Shown: piece after piece, positions 22,815 to 33,769 of the stretch
Position numbering within the stretch: position 1 is the stretch's first letter
Layout: the number at the start of each line of letters is the position of its first letter
Assembly (NCBI GenBank): GCA_028571685.1
Contig: CM053141.1
Coordinates: 55,674,333-55,738,332 of the forward strand
DNA length: 64,000 nt
Direction: 5' to 3'
Origin: Heterohyrax brucei
Taxonomy: Eukaryota > Chordata > Mammalia > Hyracoidea > Procaviidae
The notes under the pieces: generated by a model
Told to the model about the DNA's origin: nothing
The model's input: only the letters and a program-made list of their open reading frames with translations
Database searches by the model: none
Program-made: the position numbers and the translations under genes

Positions 22815-22983
22815 CTGTTGTTGTGTGTTGCCAAGTCAGTGCCGACTTACGCTGCCCCTGGTTTCGTAGGTGGTAATCTTGATGGCACAGAGCATCAGGT
22901 CTTTTCTTCCACATAGACACTGTGTGGGTTTAAACTGCTGATCTTTTGGTTAGAAGACAAGTGCTTAAACCCATAGCACCACC
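22815..22983 (-). mobile_element. AfroSINE of a second subfamily, antisense
   Basis: The tail is gttgttgtgtgttgccaagtc, but the middle reads ggtggtaatcttgatggcac and tcaggtcttttcttccacatag before the head tttaaactgctgatcttttggttag. The same middle occurs at 47109-47260 and 63622-63828 and differs from the common AfroSINE core. Confidence 0.8.
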
Positions 22984-22984
22984 T

Positions 22985-23710
22985 TAGAAAATGCATATTA
23001 GAACTACAGTGAGATGCCACTACACATTATGGAAATGGTTGTGGAAAAAACCCTAACAATACTAAGTGGTCACAAGGATGCAGACCTACTGGAACACTCA
23101 TACACTGCTGGCAGGAATGCAAAATAGTACGACCAATTTTGGAAAACAGGAAGTTTCTAATAAAGTTAAACATATGTTTACCATATGACCAGCAGTCCCA
23201 TTCCTAAGCATTTGTCCAATGAAATGAAGTCTTATGTTCACGTAAAATCTTGCATATGTATGTCTCTGATAAGTTTTTCTCATAATTTTAAAAACCAGAA
23301 ACGCTTAAATGTGCTTTATTACATGTATGCAATGGGTCTGTACTCAACAGTAGAAAGGAACAAACATAGATGAATTTGAAGTGCATTATGCTTCATAAAA
23401 GAAGTTGTACTCAATAGGCTCCATGTAAGTATGATTTCATGTATAAGACATTCTAGAATAGGCAGAGCTCTAGGCTCAGAAATGATCAGTGGTTGTCAAG
23501 GGCTTTGTATGTGGAGAGAGGTTTACCATAAAAGAGATGGAAGGAATTTTGGTGGAGATATAACTGTTCTAAATCTTGATTGTGGTGACATTTTTTTTTC
23601 TCTTTATGGCCAGAATGCCTATTTGTTTTTTTCTCGTTTTAAGAATGTCATGTAACTGTACATTAAAAAGGATGAGCTTTACTGTTTGTAAATTATACCT
23701 TAATTTTTAA
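22985..23710 (+). mobile_element. Ancient L1 (L1M-like) ORF2 3' end and 3'UTR, sense
   Basis: aaaatgcatattagaactacagtgagatgccactacaca is the sense form of the L1 ORF2 C-terminal block, followed by ggaacactcatacactgctggcagg and ccatatgaccagcagtcccattcc. It is the only L1 in the window in the same orientation as NDUFS4, and the most diverged. Confidence 0.85.
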
Positions 23711-23767
23711 AAATGAGCAAAAAGATTGTTTCTTGACTGAATCTTCTTTTTTTTTTATATAACTTCT

Positions 23768-23815
23768 GTCACTGTGTGGTCACTGTGAATCAGAATTGCT
23801 TCAACAGCAGTGGCT
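23768..23815 (+). mobile_element. AfroSINE tail fragment, sense
   Basis: tggtcactgtgaatcagaattgcttcaacagcagtgg corresponds to the last ~40 bp of an AfroSINE/RTE; the head is missing. Confidence 0.6.
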
Positions 23816-23935
23816 TCCATCACGTTTTTGGTTTAGGCTTATTCATTTGTACAGGTCTGCTCTAGTAATATATAGGGCATGGTACTTTCTATATGAAAGT
23901 CTTGCATATTTGCAAATCACCGTTTGGTCCTGAAT

Positions 23936-24250
23936 CAGTGGTTTTCAAATGGTGGTCTGCAAACGCTGTAGGATGTCCAAGACCACTTTAGGAAGTGCAC
24001 AGAGTCCAAATTGTTTTTATAGTAATATTTAGGGTTCATTTGCTTTTTTCACTGTGTTGACATCACAGTGAAAGAAGAAAAAAAAATGGCGGTAAAATTG
24101 TTGGCCCCTTCGTGGAAAACTCAAGGCAGTTACCCTAAACTCTGTTACTAGTAATTAAATTCTTTCCTTCTTCACATTCAAAGCTTTATTTTTCAAGGCA
24201 GTTTCACTTAATGTCCGTAATAAAGCAGTAAAAAAGTACTAGTGTTTAGG
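23936..24250 (+). mobile_element. hAT-type DNA transposon relic
   Basis: CAGTGGTTTTCAAATGGTGGTCTGC at the start resembles the terminal inverted repeat of mammalian hAT-Charlie elements (CAGTGGTTCTCAA). The matching right terminus was not located, so the element is truncated or eroded. Family not assigned. Confidence 0.5.
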
Positions 24251-24399
24251 AATCACATTTTTTTGTGTTACATATGTATATTATATTCCATGAGGTGAAA
24301 CACACTTGTATGGTTGAGTTGTTGTTGAAAGTTCAACTAGCCACTTTTGTTATAAAACACTTAAAAACATTTTTTTTGGAACTCGATTTTTGTTTCCTG

Positions 24400-24610
24400 C
24401 TGTTTTTTCTAATTTTATTTCATTGTTGTGAACATAAGTAACAAAACATACACCATTCAGCAGTTTCTACATGTGCAATTTAGAATCATTGATTATATTC
24501 TTCAAGTGTACAACCATTTTCACTCTCCCTTTCTGAATTGTTCTTCCCCCGTTAATATAAACTCACCACTCCCTAAAGTTCTCTAATTTTTTGAGGTGCT
24601 GTTGTCAGTT
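24400..24610 (-). mobile_element. Old L1 3'UTR fragment, antisense
   Basis: attgttgtgaacataagtaacaaaacatacaccattcag...acaaccattttcactctcc resembles antisense 3'UTRs of older L1s. No ORF. Confidence 0.55.
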
Positions 24611-24614
24611 TGAT

Positions 24615-25715
24615 CCTGTAAATGTGGTTCTTAATAGAGCATAAACTCTAGGTAGGTATTTTTAATAGTTAAGCTAAACTGTGTTGAAACAGTACCTTTG
24701 TGAGCCAGTATTTTCAAGTGTAAAGAATCTGTTCTATCATTGTAGAACTATGTACTATGCTGATAGTGCTAAAAAACAAATTATTGGAGGATAAAATTAA
24801 AATAATTCATAAATTGAAAGAATTTCATATTAATGTGCAGAGTAAATCTCTGGTCATTCATTCTTAAAACTGCATTCTTAGTCCAATGTTTGTTGTGTAT
24901 ATACTGCTTTTTTTTTGTATTTACCCTTGCGACTAAAAGATTTTACATAATTGAAAAGACTAGATGACAACGTCTGAAAATCATCTTATAAGTTTATTTA
25001 GAAGCACAATCCTTGAAAGAAAAAAAAAAAACCCACCCAGCCTTTTTGTGAGTTGTACTGTGATTGTTTCCAAATACGTGATACTACAGATAATGAAGAA
25101 AGCTTACAGATGGGTGCTTGGCCCTGGTTTTTGTTGTTGGAGGAGCTGTTCCATGGAGACTGGGTGAATAATGTCTTTGCCTTTGTGTTTTATTAAGAGG
25201 GTAACTTTTTTCCCTTTATGCAGCCCACGCCCCACCTTAATCTCCTGTGAGTACAATCGATGAATACCCAAGCCCAATGAGCATGTTGTCTTTTTATATT
25301 CATTTGTACTATACAAGAGGGAGGTTAAATTTGCAATACAGTTTAAAGATTTTGAGTAGATTGCACCCCAAATAAGAAAGCGTGAATTAGATTTATGTAG
25401 GTGTTATTTTGATTTGCTTTTCAATAATTTTTATGACCTCTTTTTAAAATACTAAATCCATGTTTGTTGCCATTGCCTTATATTAACTCTTTACTACTGT
25501 AGTTAAAATTTAAGTATAAGAAACAGTAAAATGCCTTCATAAAATATACAGATTGTCTCAGTTGATTAATAAAAGTAAAATTAGCCTTAATAGCTTGAGT
25601 ATTAGTATACTAGCTTTACAAAATTATAATGAATATGTAGCTTTACAAAAAGTTATAAAAAATAAATAGTTTTACAAAAATTTATAAAAAATGATGTTTG
25701 GCCACCATCTTTCAT
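24615..25715. other. Intron 2 sequence without recognised elements
   Basis: No named repeat or exon. A short A-run and a repeated 'agctttacaaaa(a)' motif occur near 25610-25690. Confidence 0.4.
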
Positions 25716-25775
25716 TCAGTCTGTTTACTGAGTCTGTTTACTGAGTACTTATATGCTTGGCATTATGTTTCTATT
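25716..25775 (-). mobile_element. Short L2-like fragment with 13-bp tandem duplication
   Basis: tttcattcagtctgtttactgag...tgagtacttatatgcttggcatt resembles the antisense L2 3' end (attcaacaaatatttattgagcacctactatg). AGTCTGTTTACTG is present twice in tandem. Confidence 0.45.
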
Positions 25776-25867
25776 CCACTTTCAATTGTTTGTTTTTATT
25801 TAGGTGCTTATTTTTATTATTTTTAAACTATTACACGCTACCTGTTTTAATTCTTACAGTGCATACC

Positions 25868-26008
25868 AAAAACCTGTTGCTGTCAAGCAGTTCTGAGTCC
25901 TAGCAGCTGCATTGGGCAGAGTAGAGCTGCCCCATAGAGCATCAGAGGAGCAGCTGGCAGATTCGAACTCCTATTGAGCTGTTAACCCCTGTACCACCAG
26001 GACTCCTA
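25868..26008 (-). mobile_element. AfroSINE, antisense
   Basis: aaaaacctgttgctgtcaagcagttctgagtcc tail, agctgccccatagagc core, B box gcagattcgaactcc and head ctgttaacccctgtaccaccaggactcc. Confidence 0.92.
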
Positions 26009-26147
26009 AAAGTACATAAACAAGGGTATTATGGTTAGTTGTACACGCGTCATCAATATAAATGGAGAACTTTTCCCTAGCAGCCTGTAAACCTCAGCTG
26101 TGTTTTGGGAGGTAGGATGAAAGAAGGACAGCTACCATTTCCAAGCT

Positions 26148-26205
26148 TTTTTGAAAAACAATAGTACATTGTTGCCTTTTTGAAAAACAGTAGTACATTG
26201 CTGTT
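26148..26205. repeat. 29-bp tandem duplication
   Basis: Units 26148-26176 and 26177-26205 (tttttgaaaaaca(a/g)tagt...) differ at only about two bases. The second unit abuts an AfroSINE. Confidence 0.88.
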
Positions 26206-26366
26206 GATACAATCCATTGCTGTTGAGTCGGTTCCGACTCACAGTGCCCTTACAGGGCAAAATAGAACTGCCCCATAGAGTTTCCAAGGAGGTCTTGATA
26301 GATTTGAACTGCCTACCTTTTGGTTAGCAGCTGTAGCCCTTAACTACTACACCACTAGCATTTCCT
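26206..26366 (-). mobile_element. AfroSINE, antisense, full length
   Basis: attgctgttgagtcggttccgactcacagtgcccttac, gccccatagagtttccaagg, B-box region tagatttgaactgcc and head ttggttagcagctgtagcccttaactac...cactagcatttcc. Confidence 0.93.
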
Positions 26367-26369
26367 GCT

Positions 26370-29300
26370 ATTCATGTACAATCCTAATATTTTAGACATT
26401 TTTAGTAGCTTCTGTTAATCTTTTTAAAAATTAGATGTGCATGTAAAACAGAGCCAGTGTTCTGAATATTGCCAATTTGTTGTATCTAACTACTTGAAAG
26501 ATAGTTTTTTTTCCAAGTAACAGTAACATAGTTAAAGCTTTGGTACTTGCTGATACTTGTAAGAAGTAATTCTTCTTTGATCAAGCAGATGGTGTTGGTA
26601 GCATGCTAGGCAGGGTAGGTGATAAAGTTGCTATTTTAAAACGTCTGCAGGCAGCAACAAGTTGTTTAATTGAAATTTTGTTGCCTCTCCTGGTAGTTTT
26701 TACAGTTTTAGCATTGTTTGAGCTTGTTCTAAGAAATTTGTAAAATTGAATAATTTTTGCAGCATTTATAAATAAATACTTGCTGCACATGTATTTGTTT
26801 TATGTTATTTTTACCTCCTAACATACTAAATGTTTATGGATGAATGCTTTTTATAAGTCTGTAAACTTGAATTAAAAATTGATTATTAAAGGTGCCTTGC
26901 ACATAAAGATAAACCTAAAGTAAAGGCTTAACATTTACTTTGACTGTTTTGCTTTTTTTCCTCCTCCCAAGGGGTCAGTTTTCTTTTGGTGAGATTACTT
27001 TCTTTTGGAGTATGGCAGCACTATCTCTGCTAGATTATTGGTAGGAATAGTGTCTGCGATTGGAGCTGTACAGGCTTCTAGCATCTCAAGTGTCTGTTTT
27101 GTCTGGGCTTCCCTCACGCAGCATTCTTGTGCAAAAATTTCAAGGCTTTAGTCTGGAGCAGTGGGTCAAAGGATATGTCTCTTTGAAGGGTAGACAGGAG
27201 GGTTTTTTTTCCTTATGTTTTATTCACTAAGTAGTATTTCATTTTACATCAAAGAATAGCAGTCTTTGAGAACCTACCATGGCAGCAGTTTAGCTTATGA
27301 GGTTTTTTTTCCTTTAAGATTTACTAAATATGGAAAAACATTTCTTCAGGTTTTTTACTTTCAGATGCTTATTTGTGTTCAATGAGACTATTGAAGTAAA
27401 AAGAGAAAAAGCACTGACTAAATAGAAATGTTAATTCCTAACATGAGTTTTGTTTTAAAAACTACATTTTAAAAAATGTATTTCCATGTGTCGATTTTTT
27501 AAACTACTCAAAAACTATTGGAAAAAATTGGTGAATAGACCTGTCATGGCAATTATTGCTTAAAATTCTAAGAAGAAATATAATGATTTTGAAGGAGTAA
27601 ATTTCACAGTGAAATCGTTATTGTGTAACTGGCTGGGTTTTTAGCACTATCTGTGTGTGTGCATGTGTGCATACATGTGAGCAACGTGTCAGAGAGAGAC
27701 AGCGGAGGGAATGACTGAACATATCAAACACTAATGGACAGTGATAAGACTTGGTAAACATAGGGGTAAATGTTACTTTTTCTGCACTTTTTGGAAAGTT
27801 AGTTAATACTTATTACATGTCAGTAACAATCAAAAGTAATATTTTTACCTGTTGTCAGGCTATATAAAACTTGTGCTTATTAAGTACGAAGAAAGGCAAT
27901 TTTAAAAATAATAGTTTTTACATGCAAACAGGAACTATTAACACAAATAGAGAACGCATTCTGTATGTTAAACTTGTTAAAGGACCAAAAGATCTTTCCT
28001 CTGCATTATTCAGCCATCGCTATTATCTGTGATTCTTCAGCAATAAAGGCAGATTTATTTTCCTCTTTGTTCCTAGTTGGAATACATGAACAATGATGAA
28101 GAATTGAATTGAGTGGAATGTTTTATCTCTCAAAAGTTTTAAAGTTCTATGTACCAATTAGCAAAATACAGTAAAGGTTTAAATTGTTAATAGCCACAAC
28201 ATCTTTCATGCATAGACCTGTAGTATGTGAGTGCTGTCTAACAGTTGCCCATTGTAGATCTCTTTTAAGAAGAGGAGCTGTGTCACTTCTTTTCTTGCTT
28301 TACTACCTGCTGTGTATAGAAATTGTGTAGAGTACTTGACATTTGCTTTCAAGAATTTTAAATACGTGCATATTATTATGTAGGAGCTCTGGTTTCCAAT
28401 AAAGCAGAATTGATAATCTTTTTATTTAAATTTTATATTAATATATTTTAGAGATTATACCACTCATGTGAAAAACACAGTATCAGTCTTATTCTTTAAT
28501 GAATTCAAAATACAGAAAATCGACATTTTATCATATCTCCTTAGAAATTGCTCATATTAACTAATCTTCAAAGATTATGTTAGAGTATGTAGATACGTAA
28601 ATGCTTCATTTTGTATTTGAAAGTTGTTTTGGTCTCTTAGGTGGTAGAAAAGATTGTTTTGTTTTTAGAGTTACAGCTGTTTTTAATTGGCTAGCTTGTC
28701 GGAAAATTTCAAAACTTAGTAGTGTATCCAAATACATACCTTAAACTTGGTAGAGCCTCATGTCTGTCCTCTTACAGTAAGTTTTCAGGATGGGGTGAGA
28801 AGAGGTAAAGAAGCAGGGCTAGCATCTCCTGGGGCAGTTAATCTTTCCACTTATTTTGTATATTTCTGATGGAATAGAATTAGAACAAATGAAAGTACAA
28901 TGCGGATCTCAGAATTTGAGATTAGGGAACTTTGATTTTGTTTCTCTGCTGAGGTCTTCTAACCTTATATGACCTATTCTCTCCTTTAAGTCTGTTCTTC
29001 AAAATACTGCTTGTAGGTTTGTACATACCATTTCATGTTTTGTAGGACACTAGTTTAAGAAATAGGGTAATGATACGGAAGCCTTATTGTTCGCAGTACA
29101 CTATGGCCGCACAAAATTATGCCTCTTTATTAAGGCAGACTTCTCCAGAAATGTGTGAATAGGCTTTTGTGTCCATTTCCTGTTTCCTGTTTAATATTTT
29201 CCTCAGCTTCATATGTACTGCATTTTAGTTAATGAGGGTTTTTTATTTTAAATCTTCCAGTAAAATGAGCCTCAAAACTGATCTTGCCTTCCTTTAATCC

Positions 29301-29590
29301 ACGTATAGGACAAGTGACATACCGAAATGTTGGGCTGTGAATGCTGATTTAATTTGAAAACCTGAGGATGCGATTAGTATACCAATTTGCACCTGTTACA
29401 ATGACTACTTAGCATATGTTGTTATAGCTAAAAACCCATCAGTTAAAAATCTTTTTAAACCTAATGAAATAATTTGAGATTTGACATTTGAAAAATTAAA
29501 ACGAGATTCACAGTTGAGTTAGGATTTTAATATAGTAAACATTCAAATATGGCTGGTGTAGCCTGTGCCTATAGAATTTATAGATTAAAA
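26370..29590. other. Intron 2, 3.2 kb without recognised elements
   Basis: The longest stretch between exon 2 and the L1 complex without identifiable insertions. AT-rich. A small GT-type tract (tgtgtgtgtgcatgtgtgcatac) lies near 27650. No exon is supported; the absence of insertions may be chance or may mark constrained intronic sequence. Confidence 0.45.
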
Positions 29591-29591
29591 C

Positions 29592-29748
29592 CCTTCTAGG
29601 GCTCAGTGGTAAAATGTTACAACTGTTAACCAAAGAGTTGCCAGTTCCAATTCACTGGGCATTCCTTGGGAACTATGGAGAAGTTCTGTTCTGTCCGGTA
29701 GGGTCACTGTGAGTTAGAATCAACTCACTGGCAACAGGTTTTGGTTTT
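29592..29748 (+). mobile_element. AfroSINE, sense, near full length
   Basis: agggctcagtggtaaaatgttac head, accaaagagttgccagttccaattc (box B), attccttgggaactatgg, tctgttctgtccggtaggg and gtgagttagaatcaactcactggcaacagg tail. Confidence 0.93.
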
Positions 29749-29849
29749 AGGGCTAGCAGTTTTCAACTATGACAGTTTAGTTGTTTGTGAAGATCCCTTA
29801 GGGAACATTTTATTTGTGTCTTATTTGTATTATAAGTATTATTGTCATT

Positions 29850-29995
29850 TTTCATTTATCCATTCACTGAATTTTTGGAGCATATAATGTATACCATATT
29901 CTAGGCCCTGGAGATAAGTCTTTGAACAAGGTACAGTATTCTTGCCATTAGAATTTATATTCACCTGTGTAAGTAGACACCAATTTATTTATAAA
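29850..29995 (-). mobile_element. L2-like ancient repeat, antisense
   Basis: ccattcactgaatttttggagcatataatg...attctaggccctggagataagtctttgaacaaggtacagt follows the widespread mammalian pattern ttcaacaaatatttattgagcacctac...ctaggcactggggatacagc. Assigned by eye only. Confidence 0.5.
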
Positions 29996-30078
29996 CATTA
30001 AGATACTTGTATTGATTAATGAATGTTACGAAGAAAGCAAAACAAGGTGATAGAATAAAGAGTAGCTGAGGGTTAGAA

Positions 30079-30785
30079 GTGGAACAAGGTGGCGTCCCGC
30101 ACAAGCTCGCTACCTGGCTGGGATCAGGCTACTGGCAGAAAGAGAGGCCAAAAGTGCCGAGATGTTCAGAGTCCACAGCCTCCATTGCTGGGCCCCAGCC
30201 TCAGGCAACACAGTATAAAACACCGCCTCTGTGTGGGAAAAGCACTCTCCACCCGGCAGGCGCTGCTTCCCAGCCCAGGAACCAAGTCCAGCTGGGGCCT
30301 CTGCCTGGGTGTCTCCATCTCCCAATGGATCACGATGGCGTCCTGCACAAGGTCGCCGCCACATCCGTACGGCTACCACGTGGTGGAGGTAGAAAGATAG
30401 GCCAAAGGAGCTGAGATCCACAGAGTCCAAAGCCAGGTTCTCAGAACATGGCAGTTGTGCTCGCCAATCCTACCAGCAGTGTGTCTGAGATCAGCGGCTA
30501 GTCAAGTCCCAGCTCTGCACGCTGGCCAATACAGAGAAAAAAAAAATTGAAATGGTGAGTTACTTTTGGTCTGTACAAGCCCACACGCGCCAAGTGTGGG
30601 GTCAGTGAAAGAGAGGAGGTTTTGCATTCAGTGGTATGAAGTCCAAATTAACAGCCCTATGCCACGTCCTAGGGCTCTCTGGGTGTCCAGAAGGCTCTGT
30701 TTCATTATCAGTTCAGGTCTTGGTTTCCAGAGGGATTTGGGGAGATGTGTGTTTAGTTGGCCATCTCGACTCTGCCCCATCCCTT
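30079..30785 (-). mobile_element. L1 5'UTR fragment, antisense, with two tandem 246-bp units
   Basis: The 5' end is at about 30780 (gccatctcgactctgcccc; sense: gggcagagtcgagatggc). Moving leftward a unit beginning tggcgtcc(c/t)gcacaag recurs at 30090 and 30336, each with the same downstream ga(aagag)aggccaaa...gagat...agagtccaa/acagcc order. The block is GC- and CpG-richer than the surrounding intron. No ORF1/ORF2 follows, so it is a promoter-region remnant. Related to 1-510. Confidence 0.8.
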
Positions 30786-31029
30786 TCTGCTGTTCTATGT
30801 TCCTGTCTCCTCCCCAGTGCTTCCTTATTTCTGAGGCTGGTTTATTTTTGTTTCCCCTCCCTCTGTGTCTGTCTGATTTTGGCTCTCTGTATCTGTGAAA
30901 TTTATTGGTTATTATCATTATTTTTTCCACTCTCCTGTCTTTGCTGATCCCCTTGTTCTTCCTGTCTTTCTGTCTTTTCTTCTACACTTGTTTCTGTTTG
31001 TCACTTTCATTTATCTATTTGTCTATCTA
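30786..31029. other. Pyrimidine-rich spacer
   Basis: CT-rich sequence (ccctttctgctgttc, tcccctccctctgtgtctg) between the L1 5'UTR fragment and the next L1 tail; family not recognised. Confidence 0.4.
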
Positions 31030-31700
31030 ATTTTCTTAATTGTGATCTTAGGTGAAAATTTACACAGCAGATTAGTTTCTAATCAAACAGTTAATACACT
31101 AATTGTTTTGTGACATTGGTTACCCACTCTGCGATGTGTCACCACTCTGTCCTTTTCCAGTCTTGATTTCCTGTTCCCATTCATCCAGTATTCATGGCCC
31201 CTGCTGCCTTCTTGTCTTTGCTTTCGGGCTGGTGTACCCATTAAATTTGTATATGTGATTGAACTATGAAGCGTGTCCCTGTTGCTGTCAAGTTGATTCT
31301 GACTCATAGTGACCCTATAGGACAGAGTAGAACTTTCCCATAGCACTTCTAAGGAGTGGCTGGTGGATTCCAAGTACTGACCTTTTCGTTAACATACAGT
31401 CTCGTAACCACTGCACCCTATCTAATTTTGGCTGAAGGGTGAACTTCATGAGTGGCTTTAGTACTGAGTTAAAAGAGAGGGCCACGCTCTCAGGATTTCT
31501 CCAGTCTCTGCCAGACCAGCAAGCCTGCTCTTCTTTGTTTGTTTCCAGACTTTGAAGTTTGTTGTGTGTTTGTTTCCTGCTCTGTCTGGGACCTTCTATT
31601 GTGATCCCTGCCAGAGCAGTTAGTGGTGGTAACTGAGCACCATCCTTTCATTCTTTCTTTACCTCTTCCTTCTTGTTTTGTTCCTTCAAGTCAGGAGTGG
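31030..31700 (-). mobile_element. L1 3'UTR, antisense, carrying an AfroSINE
   Basis: tcttaattgtgatcttaggtgaaaatttacacagcag starts the tail. ggcccctgctgccttcttgtctttgctttcgggctg and the later ccagagcagttagtggtggtaactgagcacc match the L1 3'UTR at 33930-34280. It is interrupted at 31277-31413 by a SINE. Confidence 0.8.
31277..31413 (-). mobile_element. AfroSINE, antisense, inside an L1 3'UTR
   Basis: ctgttgctgtcaagttgattctgactcatagtgaccctataggacagagtagaac, ttctaaggagtggctggtggattccaag and ttaacatacagtctcgtaaccactgcacc. L1 text resumes at tctaattttggctgaagg. Confidence 0.92.
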
Positions 31701-31869
31701 TTTGTCACACCTAGAGAGAGAGACAGAGATGGTCCTGTGCTGTGAGCACTTTTGTTGGTCAATGTCTTATTTACCCTTTGGGGAACACATAGAACTTTTC
31801 AAGACATTTACTAACTGGAAGAAGAAGTTGCGTGATTTGTACATTATTATTTGAAATTTTCACACTAGT

Positions 31870-32170
31870 GAGAAACATGGGTGTCTTAGTTTTTTAGTAC
31901 TGGTGTAACAGATACTAGAAGTGGATTGTAATAAAAACAAATTTGTTTTCTCACAGTGTAGGAAGCTAGAAGTACAAATTTAGGGTACCTACCCTAGGGG
32001 AAGGCTCTGTGTCTGTTGGCTATGGAGGAAAATCCTTGTGTCTTTCAGCTTCTGTAGCCCCAGCTTCTTGACTTTCTTTGGTGATCTTCAGGCACATGGT
32101 TTCTATCTGTTCCATTTTGTGCTCTCTTTTGCCTTTGACCTACTCTTTGTATAACCTAGAAATGAGTAGA
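31870..32170 (-). mobile_element. MaLR/MLT1-like LTR, antisense, truncated
   Basis: ggtgtcttagttttttagtactggtgtaacag, ttgttttctcacagtgtaggaagctagaagt and tcagcttctgtagccccag are the antisense 3' half of an MLT1-type solo LTR. No internal sequence. Confidence 0.65.
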
Positions 32171-32194
32171 TTTGGAATATAAACTAAATGATGG

Positions 32195-32300
32195 GATTTG
32201 GGGTTTAAATTCACCACCACTCCTAGGAAACCCTGTTGAGCAGTTCTACTCTGTCCTGTAGGATCACTATGAGTCGAAATTGACTCAGTGGCATACAGCA
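32195..32300 (+). mobile_element. AfroSINE, sense, 5'-truncated
   Basis: gtttaaattcaccaccactcctaggaaaccctg, cagttctactctgtcctgtaggatc and atgagtcgaaattgactcagtggc. Confidence 0.88.
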
Positions 32301-32394
32301 AGATATATGCTACACTGATAGGTAAGAAAGAACAGGTAAAAAGAAAACTTGATTCCCAAATGGAATTACATCTAGGCGTTAGGATTCAAACATA

Positions 32395-33706
32395 AGAGGT
32401 CTGACAGTTAAGTTCGTGAAGTCATCTTAGACAAAGTGCTACATACCTCATTCCAAATATCACTGTGGTCACCTTTGAAGTACTCCCCTGAGAAGCTATG
32501 CACTGATGCCAGTAACTGGGTCCATCCTTGAAAGCAATTTTGGAACTCTTTTTCTGGAATGGCCATCAGAGCTGTCATCATACTGCCCTTGATGTCCTCA
32601 TTATTATCAAAATATCTTACTTTCAGTATTTCCTTTATCTTTAGATAAAGAATAAAGTCATTGGGGTCCAGATCAGGTGAGTAGGGAGGGTATTCCAATA
32701 TAGTTATTTGTTTACTGGCTAAAAACTCCCTCACAGACACTGTAGCTTGAACTGGTATGTTGTTGTGCTGCAGGAGGCATGAGTTGTTGTTGAAAAGTTT
32801 AGATTGTCTTCGTCTCACTTTTTCATATAGTCTTTTCATGACTTCCATGTAATAAACTTGGTTAACCATTTGTCTGGTTGGTACAAATTCATAAGGAACA
32901 ATCCCTCTCATATCCAAAAAAGTAGTAACATTGTTTTAACTCTTGATTTGGACTGACAGGACTTTTTTAGTTGTGGAGAATTGGCTGATTTCCATTGTGC
33001 CCTTTGACCTCTTTGCTGTAGGGTCGTATGGGTACACCTGTCTTTCACTACCAGTGATAACATAGCCCAAAGCACCATCTTGTCCCTTCAGGAGGTCTTG
33101 GCAAACTTTGACTCTCCTTTACTTTTGTTCATCAGTGAGCTCCTTTAGGACCGCTTTTGCATGCTCCTTTCTTGCGCCAAAATTTTCAGTTCAGATTTTC
33201 CTGACTGTCTCTCTGTCGATGTTTACTTGGTCTACTATGCTTCCCACAGTCAGCTGACAATTTTGACACATAATTCAGTGAATTTTTGCAGTATTTTTGT
33301 CAGTTCTCATTATTGGCTACCCTGACCTCCCTTTATCTCTCTCCCTTTCTCTCTCAGAAAAATGTTTAGTTTAGTCCATTTGTACATTGTCGTTTTCTTC
33401 ATGGCATTATCCTCATAAGCTTGGACTAAAATGTCTCTCATTTCACTTCTACTCTTGCCAAGTTTTACAAGAAATTTCACGTTTGTTCATTGCTCTAATT
33501 TGAATTCCAACCTTCTTACAATGGCGTACAAAAATATGCAACAACCGTAATGAATGCCACTCAGCAAGACACCACCATATGTTGACAAGAACACAGCTGT
33601 GAGACACTGATGTACCAAGGTTATGAAACTTCACCAAGTTGTTTTGTACAGTGCTGCTAATGTAAGCACACAGTGGCAAGTTCGCAAACTTAATTGTCAG
33701 ACCTCA
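32395..33706 (-). mobile_element. Complete mariner transposon (1312 bp), transposase antisense
   Basis: TA dinucleotides flank it (32393-32394, 33707-33708). Inverted repeats read AGAGGTCTGACAGTTAAGTT on the left and, reverse-complemented, TGAGGTCTGACAATTAAGTT on the right. Length is typical of mariner (about 1.3 kb). The minus strand keeps the C-terminal half of the transposase (32408-32917); the N-terminal half is broken by stops and frameshifts. It is the best-preserved of four related copies in the window (13123, 42632, 49352). Confidence 0.93.
32408..32917 (-). pseudogene. Mariner transposase C-terminal half (169 aa), catalytically damaged
   Basis: The open frame holds the second half of a mariner DDD catalytic core: a QHNNIP stretch where active enzymes have HDN, then PPYSPDLDPNDF. 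The two catalytic positions are separated by 34 residues, the mariner D34D spacing. The second Asp is Asn here, so even an intact protein would be expected to be inactive. The first Asp, the linker and the helix-turn-helix N-terminus would lie at 32918-33550, where the frame is interrupted. Known mariner transposases are about 345 aa. Confidence 0.88.
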
Positions 33707-33769
33707 TATTCTAGGTAGACACAATTTAATACATATAAATGGGATAGAAGAAAGGCCATGGAATTACTT

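Noticed and set aside
30079..30430. Overlapping open frames of 100-111 codons on both strands
   Set aside because: They fall in a CpG-richer L1 5'UTR fragment where stops are rare in all frames; no domain, no splice context.
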